From assembly GCA_043782425.1 (NCBI GenBank), contig JAYWAM010000279.1, positions 1-28,177 of the forward strand: a stretch of 28,177 nt of DNA. The letters run 5' to 3'. The notes beneath the pieces are model-generated. The model was not told the DNA's origin and searched no databases. It saw only the letters and a list, made by a program, of their open reading frames with translations. A program made the translations under genes and the position numbers. Origin of the DNA: JAYWAM01 sp043782425 (GTDB lineage Bacteria > Pseudomonadota > Gammaproteobacteria > Burkholderiales > Usitatibacteraceae). Of this stretch, positions 1 to 6,775 are shown piece by piece (position 1 is the first letter of the stretch; each line of letters begins with the position of its first letter).

Positions 1-41
1 GCCCGCTCCTACAAAAATAGCGTTTCTATCGCGATTCCAAT

Positions 42-539
42 TTACATCAGCAACGGCCTGTCAGGCAGTTCATTGATGTTTCCACCGCTGTAGGGGAAAT
101 GCGTTTGCAGCAGCGCGGAAATAGCTTCCACCCCCTTCAGTGATCCGGCTTCAAAACGACCGACGCGGAATTCTTCCTGTATTTGGCTACAGGTAGCACG
201 CCAGAAGTCCTCACTCGCATGCTTGTTGATGCCACGGTCGGCAATAATTTCCACCTTGCGATCTGCAAGCAGAACATAAATCAAAACGCCGTTGTTGTCT
301 TCCGTGTCCCAGATACGCAAATGGGAAAAAACTTCCAGAGCACGGGCGCGCGCACTCATGTCGGTCAGCAATTGCGCCCAGGTCAATTCCCCTTCCACTA
401 CAAAGCGAATTTCGGCGCTATGTGTTTTCTCACTCTGCTTCACCGCAGCTTGAATGGCATCCAGCACCGCCTCAGAAAAGCTGCGCTTGACCTGAAAACT
501 ATTCATCAGAATGTGGCGCCAGATGCGCTTAAGATCCAT
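42..539 (-). CDS. TPM-domain protein (second TPM gene of the lemA cluster)
   Basis: A 165-residue protein that resembles the TPM (TLP18.3/Psb32/MOLO-1) domain family. Nearly the whole length is one domain: an N-terminal helix with SFSEAVLDAIQAAVKQSEK, a strand SAEIRFVVEG, the conserved block NNGVLIYVLLADRKVEIIAD around residues 83-102, and a C-terminal helix. I see no signal peptide and no membrane segment, so it is probably cytoplasmic or membrane-associated. Its ATG lies directly after the TAA stop of the preceding TPM gene with no spacing, which implies translational coupling. Residue 12 is a second possible ATG. The lemA-TPM-TPM arrangement is common in proteobacteria; the molecular role is not established, and TPM proteins have been linked to membrane-protein maintenance. 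Family call is firm, function is not. Confidence 0.8.
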   Translation of the reverse strand: MDLKRIWRHILMNSFQVKRSFSEAVLDAIQAAVKQSEKTHSAEIRFVVEGELTWAQLLTDMSARARALEVFSHLRIWDTEDNNGVLIYVLLADRKVEIIADRGINKHASEDFWRATCSQIQEEFRVGRFEAGSLKGVEAISALLQTHFPYSGGNINELPDRPLLM

Positions 540-1427
540 TTACCAATCCCCCGACGCACCGCCGCCGCCAAAATCCCCGCCGCCACCGCTAAAACCGCCG
601 CCATCACTGCTGCTGCTACCGCCGCCGGAAGACCACCCTCCCCCCGAGGTCCAAGCGCCGCCACCCCGCCCAATGCCTCCGCCGAAGAGCAAAATCAGGA
701 TAAATATTGCGATGCCGGAAACTATTGCCGTGGTTAGCGCACCGAAAATAAAGAACGCCGCCAAACCAGCGACACCACCGGTGAGGGAAGCGCCGACAAA
801 TTTGCCGAGCAACGCACGCAATACGCCGCCCACCACAATTGCCGCAATCACCGCAAAGGGCAGGAAGTCGCTGATAAAACTTGGTGACCTGGAAGTCGCA
901 ATTCGTTTCTTTTCCAGCGGAGGCAAGGCTTCGCCATCGACTACCGCTGCCATTTTTTCCACACCTGCCAGAATGCCGCCGGCGAAATCTCCGGCGCGAA
1001 ACCTGGGAGCAACGGTTTCGGCGATGATGCGTTTGGCGGTGGCGTCGGGCAGCACACCCTCAAGTCCGTATCCCACTTCGATGCGCAGTTTGCGGTCGTT
1101 CTTGGCTACCAGAAAAATGGCGCCGTCACCAACGCCTTTGCGGCCGATTTTCCACGCCTCGGCAACGCGCAAACTATATTGCTCTATCGCTTCAGGCTGG
1201 GTCGTTGCCACAATCAACACTGCAATCTGTCTGCCTTGTTTCTGCTCAAAGGCGCGCAGCGCTGCTTCGATGCGCGCCTCTTCGGCGGTAGACAGTGTCG
1301 CTGTGGTATCGGTGACGCGCTTCTTGAGCGCGGGAATATCGGCAAAATCGCCGGTCGCCGCATGCGCAGCAAACGCAGCAAACGCAGCAAGCAGCGCGGT
1401 GGCCAATGCGCCAAAAAACTTCAGCAA
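540..1427 (-). CDS. TPM-domain membrane protein with glycine-rich tail (YgcG-like)
   Basis: A secreted or membrane-anchored TPM-domain protein. From the chosen TTG start (295 residues) it has a signal peptide rich in Leu/Ala/Phe that ends in AHAA, then a TPM domain over roughly residues 30-150 (IAVLIVATTQPEAIEQYSLRV and GDGAIFLVAKNDRKLRIEVG lie within it). Two hydrophobic segments follow near residues 190-245, and the C-terminus is a Gly/Ser-rich low-complexity tail ending GGGGASGDW. The open frame extends upstream to 1577, but that part runs through a hairpin repeat (1447-1530) and is not protein-like. I therefore start at the TTG at 1427, which has GGGAAA upstream and gives a clean signal peptide. 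It sits between lemA and a second TPM gene. The exact start is uncertain. Confidence 0.8.
   Translation of the reverse strand: MLKFFGALATALLAAFAAFAAHAATGDFADIPALKKRVTDTTATLSTAEEARIEAALRAFEQKQGRQIAVLIVATTQPEAIEQYSLRVAEAWKIGRKGVGDGAIFLVAKNDRKLRIEVGYGLEGVLPDATAKRIIAETVAPRFRAGDFAGGILAGVEKMAAVVDGEALPPLEKKRIATSRSPSFISDFLPFAVIAAIVVGGVLRALLGKFVGASLTGGVAGLAAFFIFGALTTAIVSGIAIFILILLFGGGIGRGGGAWTSGGGWSSGGGSSSSDGGGFSGGGGDFGGGGASGDW
1365..1391. repeat. 9-bp tandem repeat (3 units) inside a signal peptide
   Basis: Three consecutive copies of CGCAGCAAA (the last ending in G) lie in the signal-peptide coding part of the TPM gene. They encode the repeated Ala-Ala-Phe steps of the hydrophobic core. The unit is a multiple of three, so gain or loss of copies would change hydrophobic-core length without a frameshift. 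Confidence 0.8.
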
Positions 1428-1446
1428 AACGACAGATTTCCCAGCG

Positions 1447-1530
1447 CGTAGGGCGGACTTGTCCGCCAAACCATCTCCACGCTGAACACCCCCTACCCTG
1501 ACATGATGCGGCGGACAAGTCCGCCCTACG
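1447..1530. repeat. 84-bp double-hairpin intergenic repeat, copy 1
   Basis: Perfect 20-bp inverted ends (GTAGGGCGGACTTGTCCGCC at 1448-1467 and its reverse complement at 1510-1529) flank a 42-bp unique centre. Each arm is itself a hairpin (GGCGGAC-TT-GTCCGCC). The same arms recur at 19054-19135 with a different centre. This is the pattern of REP/BIME or small MITE-like elements. It separates lemA from the TPM gene and creates a misleading N-terminal extension of the downstream open frame. Confidence 0.9.
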
Positions 1531-1629
1531 GTCGGGTTCATGGCTTCATGCGGGTAGCAATAGGTGCGCATTAACACGCTTCCACATCAGCTTGGATCGC
1601 ACACTTGAGAGGCCGTTGCTAACACTGCG

Positions 1630-2247
1630 TTATTTCTGCGGCGCAGGTGCGGCGGGTGGCGCGCCAAAATTAACCTTGGGCGGCTCGGCAATGGCTTTCT
1701 CATTTTCCACCGTGAACTGCGGCTTTTCCTTGTAGCTAAACATCTTCGCCATGAGGTTGGTGGGGAATTGACGCGTCAATATGTTGTATTTCGCCACCTC
1801 ATCGATATAGCGTTTGCGCGCCACGGTAATGCGATTCTCGGTGCCTTCAAGCTGCGCTTGAAGATCGCGGAAATTAGCATCCGACTTGAGCTGCGGATAG
1901 TTTTCCGCCACCACCAAAAGACGCGACAAGGCGCCAGACAATTCGCCTTGCGCCGCCTGGAATTTGGCAAAGGCTTGCGGATCGTTCACCAGCTCGGGTG
2001 TGGCCTGGATCGAGCCGACCTTGGCGCGCGCGTTGGTCACGCCGAGCAGCACATCCTTCTCCTGGGAAGCAAAACCTTGCACCGTTGATACCAGGTTGGG
2101 AATCAGGTCAGCACGGCGCTTGTATTGGTTGACCACCTCGGCCCAGGTTTTCTTGACGTTTTCGTCATAGGTCTGGAAGTCGTTATAACCGCAACCGGAC
2201 AACAACAACATAGCAACAAGACTGAAGGCTAAAAAAAATTTACGCAT
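1630..2247 (-). CDS. lemA: LemA family lipoprotein
   Basis: A 205-residue LemA-family protein. The N-terminus MRKFFLAFSLVAMLLLSGCG is a lipoprotein signal peptide with lipobox LSGC, so the mature protein should start at Cys19 and be anchored in a membrane facing the periplasm. The conserved LemA helical body follows: YDENVKKTWAEVVNQYKRRA, DLIPNLVSTVQGFASQEK, and AENYPQLKSDANFRDLQAQL, near residues 28-135. The C-terminus is Pro/Ala-rich. A strong Shine-Dalgarno sequence (AGGGGAG) sits 8 nt before the ATG. LemA is habitually encoded beside TPM genes, as here, although a repeat has been inserted between them. Function of LemA in proteobacteria is not settled. Confidence 0.92.
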   Translation of the reverse strand: MRKFFLAFSLVAMLLLSGCGYNDFQTYDENVKKTWAEVVNQYKRRADLIPNLVSTVQGFASQEKDVLLGVTNARAKVGSIQATPELVNDPQAFAKFQAAQGELSGALSRLLVVAENYPQLKSDANFRDLQAQLEGTENRITVARKRYIDEVAKYNILTRQFPTNLMAKMFSYKEKPQFTVENEKAIAEPPKVNFGAPPAAPAPQK

Positions 2248-2297
2248 GACTAAACTCCCCTACTGTGAGGTTGAAGACGAGGCAAATATGGGCGCTC

Positions 2298-3017
2298 TTA
2301 CGTGTTTTGCAAGAGGCTAGGCATAGTTTGCTGCGCTAAAAGCAAATCCTCCCATGCCTTGGCCTTGTCCAGTAAATTACGCAGCAAATAGGCGGGATGA
2401 TAAGTGATGATGAGGGGATAACCGCGATAGTTATGCAGCTTACCACGCATGCTGGCGAGGCTTTTTTCCTCTCCCAACAGCCGCGTAGCAGCGGTTTTCC
2501 CCAAGGCGACAATAAGTTTGGGACTGATCAAATCAATCTGGCGATCGAGATAGGGGGCGCAAGCCGCCGCCTCGTCCAGCGTCGGCGTACGGTTGCCGGG
2601 CGGGCGGCACTTGACGACATTGGCGATATAAACCTCGCGGCCGCGCTTAATCTGGATAGCGGTCAACATGCTATCGAGCAGTTTGCCCGCCTGTCCCACG
2701 AACGGCTCACCTAGCGCATCCTCTTCTGCGCCCGGACCTTCACCTACAAACAACCACGGCGCTGATTCGTTGCCCACGCCAAAAACGGCCTGTTTGCGTT
2801 GCTTGCACAAGCCGCAAAGCGTGCAGTTTGCCACCTGAGCTTTCAGTCCCTGCCAATCTCCTGTGACAGGTTCCAGAGTTTGATGTGATGCAATCGGCAG
2901 ACTGGCTACAGTCTCAGGGTAAGTCGGATTCAACGCATGTGCAGAAGCGGCGCGGCGGCTCACCCATACTGGCCAGAGCTCCAGTTCGCGCAGTGCGTCT
3001 TCGCTCAGATTCATCAA
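2298..3017 (-). CDS. Family 4 uracil-DNA glycosylase (Fe-S, SPO1 DNA polymerase-like)
   Basis: A 239-residue DNA repair enzyme that should excise uracil from DNA. The catalytic core is clear: GEGPGAEEDALGEPFVGQAG at residues 93-111 is motif A, and TYHPAYLLR at 205-213 is motif B. The cysteines C65, C68, C137 and C153 have the spacing of the 4Fe-4S ligands of family 4 enzymes. The first 60 residues are a poorly conserved extension, common in betaproteobacterial versions. The start overlaps the end of rimI by 4 nt (ATGA), so the gene is translated as the third cistron of tsaB-rimI-udg. The family is sometimes annotated as a phage SPO1 DNA polymerase-related protein, which is the same domain. 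Family 5 is a less likely alternative. Confidence 0.92.
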   Translation of the reverse strand: MMNLSEDALRELELWPVWVSRRAASAHALNPTYPETVASLPIASHQTLEPVTGDWQGLKAQVANCTLCGLCKQRKQAVFGVGNESAPWLFVGEGPGAEEDALGEPFVGQAGKLLDSMLTAIQIKRGREVYIANVVKCRPPGNRTPTLDEAAACAPYLDRQIDLISPKLIVALGKTAATRLLGEEKSLASMRGKLHNYRGYPLIITYHPAYLLRNLLDKAKAWEDLLLAQQTMPSLLQNT

Positions 3018-3490
3018 ATCAACTCCAAGCCCAGAAACAGCGCATCCTCGCGCCCCGACACTGCCGGATAATAGTCGCGCCGCAGTCCGAGTCTACGAAA
3101 TCCCGCACTGTCGTATAACGCAAGCGCCACGCTATTGGTCGGACGCACCTCCAGGTAAAACATCACACAATCGTGCTTGCGCGCTTCAGCCATCATGAAA
3201 TGCAGAAGGCGCCTGCCGATCCCGCGCTGTTGCCAGGGCTTTGCCACAGCGAGATTAAGCAGGTGAGCCTCGTCCAGCGCCAGCATGAGCACGGCGTAGC
3301 CGACCAGTTCATCATCGTGCCAGCAGCCCCAACACCGATATCCGGCGCAAAGCGAATCGTGGAAATTTCCAGCACTCCAGGGAAACCCATACACGTCGCT
3401 TTCTATTTTGACCACGGCAGCGAGATCGCAAGCGCGCAATTGCCGGAAGCGAACCTCAGGCATAAGCGCAGCCGCGAAGCGTGCGCTCAT
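3014..3490 (-). CDS. rimI: Ribosomal protein S18 alanine N-acetyltransferase
   Basis: A 158-residue GNAT acetyltransferase that in the RimI family acetylates the N-terminal alanine of ribosomal protein S18. The acetyl-CoA binding motif QRGIGRRLL is near residues 87-95, followed by the strand FYLEVRPTNSVALALYDSAGF and the family-typical end RRDYYPAVSGREDALFLGLEL. The ATG overlaps the tsaB stop in an ATGA, which supports the long start. An internal ATG at residue 10 would give 149 residues, closer to well-known RimI proteins, and cannot be excluded. Linkage to tsaB is a standard neighbourhood for rimI. Confidence 0.92.
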   Translation of the reverse strand: MSARFAAALMPEVRFRQLRACDLAAVVKIESDVYGFPWSAGNFHDSLCAGYRCWGCWHDDELVGYAVLMLALDEAHLLNLAVAKPWQQRGIGRRLLHFMMAEARKHDCVMFYLEVRPTNSVALALYDSAGFRRLGLRRDYYPAVSGREDALFLGLELI

Positions 3491-4206
3491 GTTTTCACCA
3501 GCGCAGTTCGGCCCAGCTTTTGTTCAGCACGCTCGGTAGTCGTCAACGCCACCTTGTTGCGCACATAAAGGGGTGCGGCGAATTCCGCATCGATAGCGCG
3601 CCCCGCCGCAAATTCCAGCGCCGCAAGGCGGGCCACCTCGCGTGCGCTGGGCAATCGCCCGGTCAAAATGCTGTCCAGTTGCGTGTTGTATTGATTCGCA
3701 AGATACCCATGCACCTCAAATCCGCTCCCCACCGCACACCAGCCGCCGCCGTCCACGTGCGGCAAAGATGTGGCATCGACCAGGCAAGGCTCGATCAACG
3801 TCTGCCAACAAGCGCCGCTAATTTCAAACGCGCCAAAATAAGTTTCGCCCATACGCGCATCGAGCGCCGCGATGACGCGCTTGCTTGCGCTCGCCTTGGC
3901 GGCGGCGTCCGCCAGCGCCAGCAAGCTTGAAATTGCCACGACTTTCTTGTGCGCCCCGAACGCCAGACCTTGCGCCACGCCACAAGCGATGCGCAGTCCC
4001 GTGAATGACCCAGGCCCCGCGCCAAAGGCGATAGCATCAAGATCCCTGATCTTGGTGCCATGCGCTTTGAGCAACGCCTGCACCATGTCGAGCAGCAGCT
4101 CGGAATGGCGCTGTCCGGCAAGCGTCTCGCTGACGACGATCTCGTCGCCGCGCAACAACGCAACAGAACAGCATTCAGTGGAAGTTTCCACCGCAAGAAG
4201 TTTCAT
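3487..4206 (-). CDS. tsaB: tRNA t6A37 biosynthesis protein TsaB (YeaZ)
   Basis: A 239-residue TsaB protein, the partner of TsaD in making threonylcarbamoyl-adenosine at position 37 of ANN-decoding tRNAs. The ASKHA-fold N-terminus MKLLAVETSTECCSVAL and the signature GAGPGSFTGLRIACGVAQGL (near residues 62-81) are diagnostic. TsaB lacks the metal-binding histidines of TsaD, and none are seen in their usual position here. It is the first gene of a three-cistron unit with rimI and the uracil-DNA glycosylase. The frame is intact and the length is normal. Confidence 0.94.
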   Translation of the reverse strand: MKLLAVETSTECCSVALLRGDEIVVSETLAGQRHSELLLDMVQALLKAHGTKIRDLDAIAFGAGPGSFTGLRIACGVAQGLAFGAHKKVVAISSLLALADAAAKASASKRVIAALDARMGETYFGAFEISGACWQTLIEPCLVDATSLPHVDGGGWCAVGSGFEVHGYLANQYNTQLDSILTGRLPSAREVARLAALEFAAGRAIDAEFAAPLYVRNKVALTTTERAEQKLGRTALVKT

Positions 4207-4454
4207 GGAATTGCGGCCAAAATGAACTATAGAAGATGGCCGAAGTATAGAGGATTTTTGCTTTGTCCCGAGCCATCGGCAAGGCGTTTGAAGACCATCG
4301 CGGTCGTTACGGTGCGCTGTGATTCCGCGAATAGCGGCGGTGGGCTACTTCGCTGCGCTCCTAGCCCACACGATCTTAAGGACAAATTTTGATGGTACTG
4401 GTGTTCGCTGCGTGGAGTAAAATGGCAGGCAGTTAACTGGAGCAACGAATCATA
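4207..4454. other. Intergenic region between divergent tsaB and the 80-residue gene
   Basis: This 248-bp gap should hold the tsaB promoter on the minus strand and the promoter for the plus-strand cluster. I could not find a convincing -35/-10 pair for either. A short hairpin repeat lies at 4340-4369. No coding remnant was recognised. Confidence 0.5.
4340..4369. repeat. Short hairpin repeat with TCGCTGCGCTC loop, copy 1
   Basis: Arms GTGGGCTA and TAGCCCAC (8 bp, perfect) flank a loop containing TCGCTGCGCTC. The same loop core recurs at 6692-6718 inside a different pair of arms. This is typical of dispersed intergenic repeats in proteobacteria. Confidence 0.7.
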
Positions 4455-4697
4455 ATGAAGACGCATACCGATAGTCCTGATGTATCCATGTTGCGTAGCG
4501 AAATCGAACTTTTGATGGCCGACCGTCAGGTGTTGCTGAAGCTGGCTGGCGCGGCAGCCAAGTTCGTTGAAAAGGCCAATATTTCCAAGCTTCCCATGTC
4601 GGTGGTTCCGTTGGCGCAGGCGCTGGCAGAGGGTTTGAATGGCTTGTCGGAAGACACGCTGCGCGAAGCGCTGCATACCATACATACGAAACGCTGA
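4455..4697 (+). CDS. Small hypothetical protein, 80 residues
   Basis: An 80-residue soluble protein of unknown function. It has no signal peptide and no membrane segment. It is mostly helical by eye, with a Leu/Ala-rich stretch EIELLMADRQVLLKLAGAA and a second helical part in the C-terminal half ending with ALHTIHTKR. A GGAG sequence lies 13 nt before the ATG, a little far for a Shine-Dalgarno site. It leads a plus-strand group with an acyltransferase and a CobD-like gene, with a gap of only 37 bp before the next start. I do not recognise a family. Coding is supported by codon pattern and position rather than by homology. Confidence 0.65.
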   Translation: MKTHTDSPDVSMLRSEIELLMADRQVLLKLAGAAAKFVEKANISKLPMSVVPLAQALAEGLNGLSEDTLREALHTIHTKR

Positions 4698-4734
4698 AAG
4701 TCGTTATTGCGCTTTGCGTTAAGCGACATTATTT

Positions 4735-5310
4735 ATGCTGTTTCCGTCCCACAGCCAGATTCCGCGCCGCGGCGCCAGGCTTACTGCGTGGGTCGGGCAA
4801 CAGTTGATGAAACTTTCAGGCTGGAAATTCGAGGGCGAGCCGCCCGATCTTCCGCGGCTGGTGCTGGCCGTGGCGCCGCACACTTCCAATTGGGATTTTG
4901 TTGTCGGCGTGATGGCCTTGTGGGCGCTCGATTTGCGCCTGTCGTTTTTCGGCAAACATTCGATTTTTGTCTGGCCGTTTTCTGTGTGGCTGCGCTCCAT
5001 CGGCGGCATCGCCATCGACCGCAGCGCGTCGCATGGCATGGTGGGCGAGGTGGTGCGCACTTTTCAGGACAAGGATCAGATGTGGGTGGCGATCGCGCCC
5101 GAAGGCACGCGCAAGAAGGTCACGCATTTCAAAAGCGGGTTTTTACATATCGCCGCAGGCGCGGGCGTGCCGGTGGTGTTGGTCTATTTTGATTTTGCAA
5201 AACGCGTCATCGGTTTTGGTCCGCTGTTAAATCCGTCCACCGATGTGGCGGCAGACTTGGCTTATGTCGAGGGGTTTTACCAAACCGTTCATGGTCGAAA
5301 CCCGAAGTGA
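4735..5310 (+). CDS. PlsC-type lysophospholipid acyltransferase family protein
   Basis: A 191-residue member of the glycerolipid acyltransferase superfamily, which moves an acyl chain to a lysophospholipid or similar acceptor at the inner membrane. The catalytic HX4D motif is H49-TSNW-D54. The substrate-binding block GGIAIDR is at residues 90-96 and the phosphate-binding motif APEGTRKK at 121-128. There is no clear transmembrane anchor, which is usual for this short subfamily. The protein is shorter than canonical PlsC (about 240 residues), so the true acceptor is open. It sits 27 bp upstream of the CobD/CbiB-like membrane protein and is probably cotranscribed with it. Confidence 0.9.
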   Translation: MLFPSHSQIPRRGARLTAWVGQQLMKLSGWKFEGEPPDLPRLVLAVAPHTSNWDFVVGVMALWALDLRLSFFGKHSIFVWPFSVWLRSIGGIAIDRSASHGMVGEVVRTFQDKDQMWVAIAPEGTRKKVTHFKSGFLHIAAGAGVPVVLVYFDFAKRVIGFGPLLNPSTDVAADLAYVEGFYQTVHGRNPK

Positions 5311-5337
5311 TACATCGATAAAGTATTGCCTACCATC

Positions 5338-6267
5338 ATGACTTGGTTCTCTGTCCTTAGCGCGCTTCTCCTTCTGCACTTCCTGCCATTTTCCGGCACG
5401 GCGCGCGTGCAGTCGGCTTACACGCAATTGGCGCAGGCTATCGAAGCGCGCTTTAATGTCGGCGACCAGCATTCAGGCGCAGCCGCTTACCTGGTGCTGC
5501 TGCTGGGCTTGGTTGCGCCGCTGGCGCTGCTGTATTTGCTGCTGGCGATGATTCATCCACTGCTGGCGTGGCTGTGCAACGTTGCCGTGCTTTACGTCAG
5601 TATCACTTTTTGGTTGCATCTCAAAGCCTTCCGCGTGGTGCGCGCTGCCTTGCAGGCGGGAAATGCCGAGTGCGCCAATGCGGCGCTGCAAAGCTGGAGC
5701 GGCAGGGCGCATCTGGCAGTGCAGCCCGATCAAATCTCACGTCTTGGTATTGAAAAAATTATCGTCAATGCGCATTACGGATTGTTCGGCAGCGTGTTCT
5801 GGTTCTGCGTTCTCCCCGGCCCGATAGGCGTGATTCTTTATCAGGCTACCTGGACTGCGCAGCGCGCCTGGACGCACCCGGAGCCTGAGTCTGCGCCGCA
5901 TGTGAGCAGCTTCGCCTGGCTTGCGCGCGACGTGTGGCGCGTGATGGACTATGTGCCGCAGCGTCTCACCGCCTTGATGTTCGCGGTGCTGGGTAATTTC
6001 GAGGATGCGTTATTTTGCTGGCGCGATCAGGCGGATGGCTGGATAGATCCAGACCACGGCATAGTCCTGGCGAGCGCTGCGGGCGCATTGGGCGTGCGTC
6101 TGGGCGGCGCCATCACAACTTTGCACGGCATTAGCGCACGCCCCGAACTTGGTTTAGGTGAGAGCGCCGACGCCGACAGCATGGCCAACGCCGAAGGCCT
6201 GCTGTGGCGCATGCTGGTGCTGTGGGTGGTGGCGTTGCTGTTTGTTTTTATTGCGAGCTGGTTCTAG
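5338..6267 (+). CDS. CobD/CbiB (AmpE-like) family membrane protein
   Basis: A membrane protein of 309 residues from the chosen ATG (the open frame begins at a TTG four codons earlier, which is less likely). It resembles the CobD/CbiB family. Several hydrophobic helices are visible: the N-terminal segment, a long pair near residues 47-90 (LVLLLGLVAPLALLYLLLAM), one around 145-170 (FGSVFWFCVLPGPIGVILY), and a C-terminal helix ending IASWF. The block GIEKIIVNAHYGLFGSVFW corresponds to the conserved region that in true CbiB reads as an E-x-x-x-x-N type motif. No other cobalamin gene is near, and betaproteobacteria often keep this protein outside cob operons. A role in cobamide synthesis is therefore not assured; AmpE-like signalling is an alternative. 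Confidence 0.8.
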   Translation: MTWFSVLSALLLLHFLPFSGTARVQSAYTQLAQAIEARFNVGDQHSGAAAYLVLLLGLVAPLALLYLLLAMIHPLLAWLCNVAVLYVSITFWLHLKAFRVVRAALQAGNAECANAALQSWSGRAHLAVQPDQISRLGIEKIIVNAHYGLFGSVFWFCVLPGPIGVILYQATWTAQRAWTHPEPESAPHVSSFAWLARDVWRVMDYVPQRLTALMFAVLGNFEDALFCWRDQADGWIDPDHGIVLASAAGALGVRLGGAITTLHGISARPELGLGESADADSMANAEGLLWRMLVLWVVALLFVFIASWF

Positions 6268-6484
6268 GCGATCTGTAACCTGCAATCACCCTGCGTAACA
6301 GGCTGGAGAAGTTCGCCCCTATTGGCTTTGCGGCTATTCCCCCGCTTCTTACCTGAGTCGGCGAGCAACTTGCGTCGTCACGCCGCACGACTCGTCCGAT
6401 GATGCCGAAACCACAACTGGCGCCATAGGAAATCTTGGCTGTAGGGATTTCTAGTCTATTGCAACTGGATACCGATGTAAACAT
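6248..6484 (-). CDS. Possible small protein, 78 residues (doubtful)
   Basis: A 78-codon open frame antisense to the last 20 nt of the CobD-like gene. In its favour is a good Shine-Dalgarno sequence (AAGGAAAG) with correct spacing to the ATG at 6484 and lack of any other gene on this stretch. The product is basic, has three cysteines, and shows no signal peptide or membrane helix. I recognise no family. It could equally be a chance frame in a repeat-rich gap. Confidence 0.25.
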   Translation of the reverse strand: MFTSVSSCNRLEIPTAKISYGASCGFGIIGRVVRRDDASCSPTQVRSGGIAAKPIGANFSSLLRRVIAGYRSPRTSSQ

Positions 6485-6489
6485 GGCGC

Positions 6490-6582
6490 TTTCCTTTCTT
6501 TTCTGAACGCGATACAAGCGCACTCGCTTGTCAGTGATATTTCAGCCGGAATGGCTGTCGGCGCCAGGGAAAAGAAAGGAAA
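6490..6582. repeat. Nested inverted repeat enclosing two hairpins
   Basis: A perfect 14-bp inverted pair (TTTCCTTTCTTTTC at 6490-6503 and GAAAAGAAAGGAAA at 6569-6582) encloses two smaller stems. These are ACAAGCG-CACT-CGCTTGT at 6514-6531 and CAGCC-GGAAT-GGCTG at 6543-6557. The whole could fold as a branched RNA or form a cruciform. No function is known to me. Confidence 0.6.
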
Positions 6583-6645
6583 AAGCGGTGAAGAATAGTG
6601 TCAAAACCAGGGCAGCGGGGGATAAATTTTCTCTCAAGTTCTGTG

Positions 6646-6685
6646 TGTCAGTGAGGTTGGTTTGGCGGCGGGGACGTGGCCACAG
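6646..6685. repeat. 40-bp direct repeat, copy A
   Basis: Matches 7312-7351 at 37 of 40 positions; all three differences are transitions. Read on the minus strand, this copy still encodes the C-terminal peptide VATSPPPNQPH and a stop, matching MATSPPSNQPH at the end of the beta-helix protein. Together the two copies flank the cytochrome c' gene. Confidence 0.85.
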
Positions 6686-6691
6686 TGGATT

Positions 6692-6718
6692 GATGGGTAT
6701 CGCTGCGCTCAACCCATC
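6692..6718. repeat. Short hairpin repeat with TCGCTGCGCTC loop, copy 2
   Basis: Arms GATGGGT and ACCCATC (7 bp) flank a loop containing TCGCTGCGCTC, the same loop core as at 4340-4369. The arms differ, so the loop and not the stem is conserved between the two copies. Confidence 0.7.
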
Positions 6719-6775
6719 CTACGCTTGCTTCGAGCATCAGTTTGAATCGCACTCGTGTGAGAATGATCAGACTGG

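Larger units (their letters stand above)
6268..6775. other. 508-bp gene-poor gap with several repeats
   Basis: Between the CobD-like gene and cytochrome c' there is no firm gene. The gap holds a doubtful minus-strand small frame (6248-6484), a nested inverted repeat (6490-6582), a 40-bp repeat matching the 3' end of the beta-helix gene (6646-6685), and a short hairpin repeat (6692-6718). This concentration of repeats suggests past rearrangement. Confidence 0.7.

Noticed and set aside
511..1485. Long plus-strand frame rich in Pro/Ser opposite the TPM gene
   Set aside because: It is the antisense of a Gly-rich coding tail; its proline runs are simply the complement of glycine codons, and the minus strand has a clear signal peptide and TPM domain.
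1428..1577. N-terminal 50 residues of the first-ATG version of the TPM gene
   Set aside because: This part translates the hairpin repeat, and the signal peptide would be internal. A TTG at 1427 gives a normal exported protein.
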